A DNA stretch of 62,241 bases from Planctomycetota bacterium (GTDB lineage: Bacteria > Planctomycetota > Planctomycetia > Isosphaerales > Isosphaeraceae): the NCBI GenBank assembly GCA_021791715.1, contig JAJYWB010000033.1, positions 1-62,241 on the forward strand, read 5' to 3'. Made by a program: the position numbers and the translations under genes. This document shows, one piece after another, positions 57,458-62,241 of this stretch. Below the pieces are notes generated by a model, which was not told the DNA's origin, made no database searches, and worked only from the letters and a program-made list of their open reading frames with translations. Each line of letters starts with the position of its first letter. The stretch's first letter is position 1.

Positions 57458-58471
57458 ATGTCGAAGATTCAAGGCTGGGGGGCGACCGTCGCGAAAAGCC
57501 CGCTGACGCCTTTCTCATACGATCCGGGTCCGCTAGGGGCTGAAGAGGTCGAGATCGCGGTCGAATATTGCGGCGTCTGTCATTCCGATTTATCGATGAT
57601 TGAAAACGAGTTTGGAATCTCAACATACCCGTTCATTCCCGGACACGAGGCGGTCGGGCGAGTGACCGCGTTGGGAGATTCGGCGAAGGGATTGGAGATC
57701 GGCAAGCTCGTCGGTATCGGCTGGTTTTCCGGCAGTTGCATGTATTGTCATGAATGCCTCGGCGGCGATCAGCACCTCTGCGCCCGCGTGGCGCCGACGA
57801 TCGTCGGCCGAAACGGCGGTTTCGCCGATCGGATGCGGGCGCATTGGGCGTGGACGATCCCGTTGCCCGACACGATCGATTCGTCCTCGGCGGGCCCCCT
57901 TTTATGCGGCGGAGTGACGGTTTTCGCTCCCCTCGCCACGTTCGATATCAAACCGACCCGACACGTCGGCGTCGTCGGAATCGGCGGGCTCGGACACATG
58001 GGTGTGAAATTCGCCAAAGCGTGGGGCTGCGAGGTCACCGCTTTCACCTCGAGCGAATCGAAAACCGCCGAGGCGATCGAATTCGGCGCTCACCATGTGA
58101 TTATAAGCCGAGACAAAGACGCGATCGCTCGGGCCGCGAATTCGTTGGATTTATTGCTGGTGACGGTGAACGTGCCGCTCGACTGGCCCGCGATGATCGC
58201 CACGTTGAAGCCGAAAGGTCGGATGCATGTCGTGGGCGCCGTGACCGAGCCGATGGCGATTCCCGCGCTCGGTTTGATTTCTGGGCGGCGAAGCGTTTCG
58301 GGCTCGCCGACGGGAAGCCCCGTGACGATCGCGACGATGTTGGAATTCGCCGCGCGGCATCGCGTCGCGCCTCAAGTCGAGCATTTCCCGATGAGCCGCG
58401 TCAACGACGCGCTCGCTCATCTCAAAGCCGGCAAGGCGCGTTATCGCATCGTCCTCGACGCCGATTTTTAA
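57458..58471 (+). CDS. Zinc-dependent NAD(P) alcohol dehydrogenase (YahK/CAD-like)
   Basis: A 337-residue medium-chain dehydrogenase that interconverts alcohols and aldehydes. The catalytic zinc site is EYCGVCHSDLSM with GHEAVGRV, the structural zinc cysteines are in GSCMYCHECLGGDQHLC, and the dinucleotide loop is VGIGGLGHMGVKFAKAWG. HSD and the SESK-like SSESKTAEA tail of the Rossmann strand suggest NADPH and the cinnamyl-alcohol-dehydrogenase-like branch. GAGGAG lies 8 bases before the ATG. It stands alone, ending in a hairpin plus T-run. Confidence 0.93.
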   Translation: MSKIQGWGATVAKSPLTPFSYDPGPLGAEEVEIAVEYCGVCHSDLSMIENEFGISTYPFIPGHEAVGRVTALGDSAKGLEIGKLVGIGWFSGSCMYCHECLGGDQHLCARVAPTIVGRNGGFADRMRAHWAWTIPLPDTIDSSSAGPLLCGGVTVFAPLATFDIKPTRHVGVVGIGGLGHMGVKFAKAWGCEVTAFTSSESKTAEAIEFGAHHVIISRDKDAIARAANSLDLLLVTVNVPLDWPAMIATLKPKGRMHVVGAVTEPMAIPALGLISGRRSVSGSPTGSPVTIATMLEFAARHRVAPQVEHFPMSRVNDALAHLKAGKARYRIVLDADF

Positions 58472-58480
58472 CCCCGTGAT

Positions 58481-58514
58481 GATCCGATCGCGCGATCGGA
58501 TCGGCCGGTTTTTT
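58481..58514 (+). terminator. Rho-independent terminator after the alcohol dehydrogenase
   Basis: A self-complementary stretch (58481-58502, core CCGATCGCGCGATCGG) is followed by CGGCCGG and six T residues (58509-58514). Confidence 0.6.
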
Positions 58515-58590
58515 GAGCGCCGGACCCGCCGTTCTCGCATCTGTCAAATTGATTGATGTTACGCGATATCACATGCAATTGTTTTCATCT

Positions 58591-58767
58591 GGGAGGGCGA
58601 ACCTCCCGGTGAGCCTCTTTTCAAAAACACCGACAAAGAGGCCGATTTTCAGGACAATAATCGCAAACATCATAATGCGGCTCACGGGGAGGTTCGCCCT
58701 CCCATTGTCCGGATCGCCCTCAAATCACGCCGAATATGCGGTTTTCATTCCGGATATCCTCTCATTA
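58591..58767. repeat. Dispersed inverted-repeat (MITE-like) element, full copy
   Basis: The arms 58591-58615 and 58679-58703 are reverse complements at 24 of 25 positions (GGGAGGGCGAACCTCCC... outer end, GTGAGCC inner end) around a 63-base centre. Likeness to copy 46369-46533 runs on to about 58767 (GCCGAATATGCGG, GGATATCC), so the true unit may be longer than the arms. It has no gene of its own. Confidence 0.85.
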
Positions 58768-58981
58768 TGAGATTCCGGACAGCCTCCGATTTCCAGACCG
58801 AACTTTCAGCCGACTCATCTTGGGCTTCCGTGAATTCGGCCGCGAAGCTCCGCCGCGCCGGCGATTCGGCCCGCGAGAGAATTTCCGACAATTTCATGTA
58901 GATCCGATCAAAAATTCGAATCGGTGGATCTCGGTTGATAACGACGTCGGAAAGCCCGTAAGGCCGGCTACGGAAATCCAT
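58745..58981 (-). CDS. Possible small protein downstream of the membrane protein gene
   Basis: A 78-codon frame (MDFRSRPYGLSDVVINRDPP...) whose ATG at 58981 is placed 3 bases after the stop of the two-helix protein, with AGGTG upstream. Coupled placement favours translation. Against it, the last 7 codons run into the tail of the dispersed element and I recognise no family. If real, it would be the third gene of the ImmA operon. Confidence 0.25.
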   Translation of the reverse strand: MDFRSRPYGLSDVVINRDPPIRIFDRIYMKLSEILSRAESPARRSFAAEFTEAQDESAESSVWKSEAVRNLIMRGYPE

Positions 58982-58983
58982 AA

Positions 58984-59409
58984 TCACCTCGGTTCCTTTG
59001 TACGAAATCGATCAATCAAATCGAGCACCTTGTCCGATGTCGACGGGAAAAGGTATTTCACAACGAGGAGCACCATCGCGCCGACTTCCGCGAATACCGA
59101 CATGATGAACGTATTCATCGTCCATTGCTGATATTCCAGGAAACCAAATCCGATCAAAATGAAAATAACATAAATGCCGGCGATCTGACCCGACATAGCA
59201 ACCATTAACCATGTCGCATACATCTTCCGCATCTTGCGATCTTGATCTTGTTGTTGCTTCCAAGCGTTGATGATGGTACGATGATGTCTGCTTCTCTCAT
59301 GGATGTCTTTAAGCTTGCCGAATTCATCAATTTCCTCACTGGTAACCGGCTTGCCGATCTTCTTAACGGCCTTTTGATCCGAGGCCGAAGGCTTATCCTG
59401 CGCCGTCAT
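58984..59409 (-). CDS. Two-helix membrane protein partnered with ImmA
   Basis: A 141-residue protein: a charged cytoplasmic N-terminal part (residues 1-64, with KQQQDQDRKMRKMYATW leading into the membrane), helix 1 at about 65-88 (WLMVAMSGQIAGIYVIFILI), helix 2 at about 98-118 (FIMSVFAEVGAMVLLVVKYL) and a short basic tail. I do not recognise a named family. Its ATG overlaps the ImmA stop by one base (TAATG), so the two are translated together. Small two-helix proteins linked to ImmA peptidases could be membrane effectors or targets; this is inference. Confidence 0.65.
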   Translation of the reverse strand: MTAQDKPSASDQKAVKKIGKPVTSEEIDEFGKLKDIHERSRHHRTIINAWKQQQDQDRKMRKMYATWLMVAMSGQIAGIYVIFILIGFGFLEYQQWTMNTFIMSVFAEVGAMVLLVVKYLFPSTSDKVLDLIDRFRTKEPR

Positions 59410-59960
59410 TATTCTAGGCCCAGTGACGCGACACGATAACCCATCGCCTCTTTGGAGACTTTGAATATTTTCGCGAGTTCATCGATCGACGGTCGTTCTT
59501 GCCAATACCGTCGAACCTCGTCTTCGGGCATCAGGAGCGATGAAGCGAACATGTTCGCCTGAATCTCTCGCCGCCGACTCGGAGACGTCTCCTGATCACC
59601 ATCGAGTTGCTGACGGAAGAGATTGGCCTCCTTGTCGACGTACTCACCATCCCGCATCAGGTGAAGAAAATGGTGACCAAGCTCATGCGCGATCGTGAAT
59701 CTCTTTCTGAACGGAGGATCATCGTAATTGACCAGAATGGTCACATCATCCCCACTCTTTACAATCATCCCCACCAGGTTGTCGTCCGAGAACTTGGCGT
59801 TGTTGACCTTAATGCCCTCTCGGTTGGCAAGGAGAACCGGGTCGATCGGAACAGTCGTCAGGTTGTGCCTTTTGAGAACCTCCCTGGCGCGATTTTCCAC
59901 TTCCGACCGGTGCAGAAAGGGAACAGCGATTTCATCGACCTCTACCGGCATGTGGATCAT
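59409..59960 (-). CDS. ImmA/IrrE family metallopeptidase
   Basis: A 183-residue zinc peptidase of family M78. The metal site is RFTIAHELGHHFLHL (HExxH) and the downstream block QANMFASSLLMPEDEVRRYW supplies the family's second region. The C-terminal 40 residues (PSIDELAKIFKVSKEAMGYR) look like the helical tail common in this group. ImmA enzymes cut phage or stress repressors, classically an adjacent HTH protein. No HTH gene is next to it; instead the gene is coupled to the membrane protein. A TTAACGTTAA palindrome at 59994-60003, about 35 bases before the ATG, could be an operator. Confidence 0.9.
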   Translation of the reverse strand: MIHMPVEVDEIAVPFLHRSEVENRAREVLKRHNLTTVPIDPVLLANREGIKVNNAKFSDDNLVGMIVKSGDDVTILVNYDDPPFRKRFTIAHELGHHFLHLMRDGEYVDKEANLFRQQLDGDQETSPSRRREIQANMFASSLLMPEDEVRRYWQERPSIDELAKIFKVSKEAMGYRVASLGLE

Positions 59961-60525
59961 CCCGATCTCACTGAAAGGATTAGACTTGGTCAGTTAACGT
60001 TAATCATTTTACCCTCGGCTTCACGCGTCGACAAATAGGGAACGAATGTCACGTGGTTTGTACGCATATCAATCGATCTTCGCCTACGGGGTCATGATCT
60101 CAATACTCGGCTTGGATTCCTCCCACTTCATCGGTCGCACCCTGAAATACGACACGAACCGGAGAGCTTTTCGCGCCGAAATGCGAACCCCCATGAATCG
60201 ACGGTCGAGCTTCACGGCGCGTCTGAATCAACGTAAACGGATTTCAGATCCAGGATTGTGTCGACTCGGATTCGTCGTTTATCGGCGAATCGTCGACCGA
60301 CATCAATTCGCCGATAAATCTTGGGTTTCCGACAAGTCGATTTAATGAGTGACTAAACCCGCTTCGCACCGATCGCAAATCGATTATGGAACAATGCGAG
60401 TGATCCCACTTCAGTCGAGGCGATTTCGTCGAATCGAGGCGCCGATCAATTCAATCGTGCGTTATAGTGCGAACAGCGTCGCATCCGTGAACGGTCTCTC
60501 CCAAGCCGAAGAATCATCAATGGGA
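59961..60525. other. Intergenic region upstream of immA
   Basis: About 565 bases between co-directional genes, with no minus-strand frame of useful size and no clear plus-strand gene. It holds the TTAACGTTAA palindrome (59994-60003) near the immA start and presumably that gene's promoter. Confidence 0.4.
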
Positions 60526-61698
60526 TCACGCCGAATGGTTGACATCATCATCGGCTTGAATGAGTTCTTCTATGGGCACGATCTCAAACTCGGACACGTC
60601 TCTCAGGCGATTCAATCGGGGCAAACGTTCAAGAACTCCCTTGATAAAAACCAATCTGGAATTGAGATGCGCCTTGGCGGCTTCCTCATAATCGTCGGCT
60701 CTTAAATCGGCTCGCGCTCGAAATTCCTCCTCGCGATCGAAAAGCGACAATCGGACTTCCCCCTCGGGTCGCGAATCAAGCCGACTCGGTTGACCGCGAA
60801 GCTCGTCGACATACCCGAAGTAATTCTCCGCGACCGACGGCTTGGGAAACGTCCGCAATAAAGGTCCAAGTTTCGCCGCGATATCGAAGATCTCAAAACC
60901 AAGCCGAACTTCTCGCTTCGCCTCGCCGTTTTCGCGCGGTAAATATCGAGACCAAACCACAGAAACATTAACATAAGATTGATCGCCGGTCGGTTGAATC
61001 GCTAAAAGCGATTCACAGAAATTCGCGCTGATACCGGGATGGATCGATAGATCGGTTAAATCGTCGATTCCCGCTCCGTCGGCGGCTAACAATAATTCGT
61101 TAAGTGTTTTTATAAAAAGATCGGTTACCTGGCGAGCGAACGGTTCACGATCAGGCGGCGAAAATCCGGCCGATAAGTCGAGCGGACAGACGACGCTCAA
61201 GACGTAACTTCCTCGCTCGGTCTGACCCAACCGGCATCGTGATACGAACTCCTCGGCTTCGCTCCGCGACAACCTTGGATGGTATGGCCGCGGAACCAGC
61301 ACGCTGTGCGCAACGGAGAGGAGAAGCTTTCGTGTTCCGTCGATCATCCTCACGGCATGATCGAGCGGAAGATTGCCCGACTCCGCCTCATTGCTGATCT
61401 CTCGAAATCGCAAGATATCGGCCGACGGGACCAAGAGCAGGTTGAGAATCTCGAGCGCAGGACGTTTCTCGAAGTCCGCCAGTCGTGAGATCACGTCGAT
61501 CACTCGTTCGCCGTAATCGTCGAATTGCTCGTCGAGCGGGATAATGATCTGACGCTCTCGACGATCGGGATCGTGGAAAAGCGCGAGATCCCCATCGATA
61601 CCCTCGACCCGCCTCCAACGAAGCGATTCGGCGTACTTGATCAGCGCTCGGTGTGAAATCCGACGAGCGAGATTGATCGGTATTTCTTCACGTTTCAT
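60526..61698 (-). CDS. Conserved 390-residue protein paired with DUF4365
   Basis: I cannot name a family or motif with certainty. The protein is soluble, acidic overall, with a front segment INLARRISHRALIKYAESLRW, a middle of helices and strands (LSRSEAEEFVSRCRLGQTER, VNVSVVWSRYLPRENG) and a helical end (DDYEEAAKAHLNSRLVFIKG). The start at 61698 lies 11 bases inside the end of the DUF4365 gene, so the two are translationally coupled. I believe similar proteins sit beside DUF4365 genes in other genomes, but this needs a search. It may be the partner or regulator of the nuclease-like protein. Confidence 0.7.
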   Translation of the reverse strand: MKREEIPINLARRISHRALIKYAESLRWRRVEGIDGDLALFHDPDRRERQIIIPLDEQFDDYGERVIDVISRLADFEKRPALEILNLLLVPSADILRFREISNEAESGNLPLDHAVRMIDGTRKLLLSVAHSVLVPRPYHPRLSRSEAEEFVSRCRLGQTERGSYVLSVVCPLDLSAGFSPPDREPFARQVTDLFIKTLNELLLAADGAGIDDLTDLSIHPGISANFCESLLAIQPTGDQSYVNVSVVWSRYLPRENGEAKREVRLGFEIFDIAAKLGPLLRTFPKPSVAENYFGYVDELRGQPSRLDSRPEGEVRLSLFDREEEFRARADLRADDYEEAAKAHLNSRLVFIKGVLERLPRLNRLRDVSEFEIVPIEELIQADDDVNHSA

Positions 61699-62241
61699 AA
61701 GAGATTACCTCCCGTCGAGAGAAGCGCGTCATCAACTCCCTGAGGCTGCTTGGTGAAAACACCTGCGACTTGGGAAGGTATATTGTTTGGGTCGATTGAT
61801 TCTCGCTCGCGGGAGATCCTCTCAGACTCACCCAATAAGCGCAACGTTTCGTGATCAGACCGTCATCCGTATGGATCAACCATTCGTTCGGGTCTTCGGG
61901 AAGGATCAGTAAAACTAAAATCCGGGGACTGGTGATCCGAACGTTCCTTAATCGATCATACTGCTTGATCGGCAGGGAAAACGACCATTTGCCGTCCCTT
62001 TCCAACGGAATCCGACTCGTCGCTTTCAACTGGACGAAAAGATCGAATGACGCGAATATCGAATTCTCGGCGAGAAATCGGCCGTCTTCTCGGATAATCG
62101 CATCGACCGAAACGTTATCCATATGTCGATTTGAATATTCGCACGAAAAGCCCTCTTTTGTCGCCACCGCGTGCAAGTAGGCGTAGCTTAACTCGGACTC
62201 AATATTTTAACTTGTGAGCATAAATCTATATTGCTCATCAT
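61688..62241 (-). CDS. DUF4365 protein, nuclease-like; frame break near the N-terminus
   Basis: From 62176 (TTG) downward the frame encodes the DUF4365 pattern: VDAIIREDG, FDLFVQLKATSRI, WLIHTDDG, RCAYWVSLRGSP and LRELMTRFSRREV. The order E (IESELSYAYLHAVA), D (VDAII), QxK (VQLKA) follows the PD-(D/E)XK nuclease layout in its QxK form. The family's usual first helix is encoded just upstream of the TTG (IESELSYAY) but in a frame closed by a stop; an ATG at the very edge (62241) opens MMSNIDLCSQVK in the neighbouring frame. One missing A in the run at 62205-62208 would join the two into a normal N-terminus. So the gene is frameshifted, or starts at TTG without its first helix. Confidence 0.7.

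Noticed and set aside
60046..60345. 99-codon plus-strand frame upstream of immA, as a possible antitoxin
   Set aside because: Opposite orientation, no ribosome site, no HTH motif and composition like non-coding sequence.

Overview
The window looks like a piece of a planctomycete chromosome, probably close to the Isosphaeraceae, although no rRNA or marker gene settles this. The pointers are a ThuA domain joined to cytochrome c, an exosortase/EpsI polysaccharide operon, an archaeal-type phosphoglycerate mutase, lpxB (so an outer membrane with lipid A), a DUF3500 protein and a large secreted beta-helix protein. GC content is fairly high, and the palindrome CGATCG and its GCGATCGC extension are strikingly frequent.

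Layout. 1-18.5 kb is mostly housekeeping: a partial Rpn/PD-(D/E)XK-like gene at the left edge, a DUF3500 protein, an isolated atpC, a metallophosphoesterase/CPBP protease pair, lpxB, a sugar isomerase-like gene overlapping tail to tail with an orphan C5 DNA methyltransferase, an S9 peptidase, fhs, apgM, a GT87-like membrane glycosyltransferase and a 971-residue beta-helix protein. 18.7-23.5 kb is a mobile, AT-richer stretch: a GT2 glycosyltransferase, a glycosyltransferase resembling the collagen lysyl hydroxylase (PLOD) GT domain, a decayed IS5-family element, a broken Rhs tip gene with an in-frame TGA, and an array of ten G/C-rich palindromes.

23.6-35.2 kb is a seven-gene exopolysaccharide operon on the minus strand: a WecA-like initiating transferase with an extra cytoplasmic domain, a Wzc-like co-polymerase/kinase, an O-antigen ligase/polymerase-like protein, a TPR membrane protein, exosortase, EpsI and GDP-mannose 4,6-dehydratase. 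35.9-39.3 kb carries selB-selA. 39.5-45.9 kb holds a ThuA-cytochrome c protein, a small secreted protein and a membrane-anchored patatin-like protein.

46.5-56.7 kb is a nine-gene minus-strand run: ettA, an enoyl-CoA hydratase and a phosphate acyltransferase joined by overlapping ends, then phoR-pstS-pstC-pstA-pstB-phoU. A Pho-box-like direct repeat lies before pstS. A zinc alcohol dehydrogenase reads the other way at 57.5 kb. The right end (58.7-62.2 kb) resembles a small defence or stress island: an ImmA/IrrE metallopeptidase with a two-helix membrane protein, then a pair made of a DUF4365 protein (nuclease-like D...QxK signature) and a conserved 390-residue protein of unknown function. This pair is the best candidate for an undescribed system. 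A dispersed inverted-repeat element (full copy 58591-58703, second copy 46369-46473, half copy near 56948-57008) punctuates the right half.
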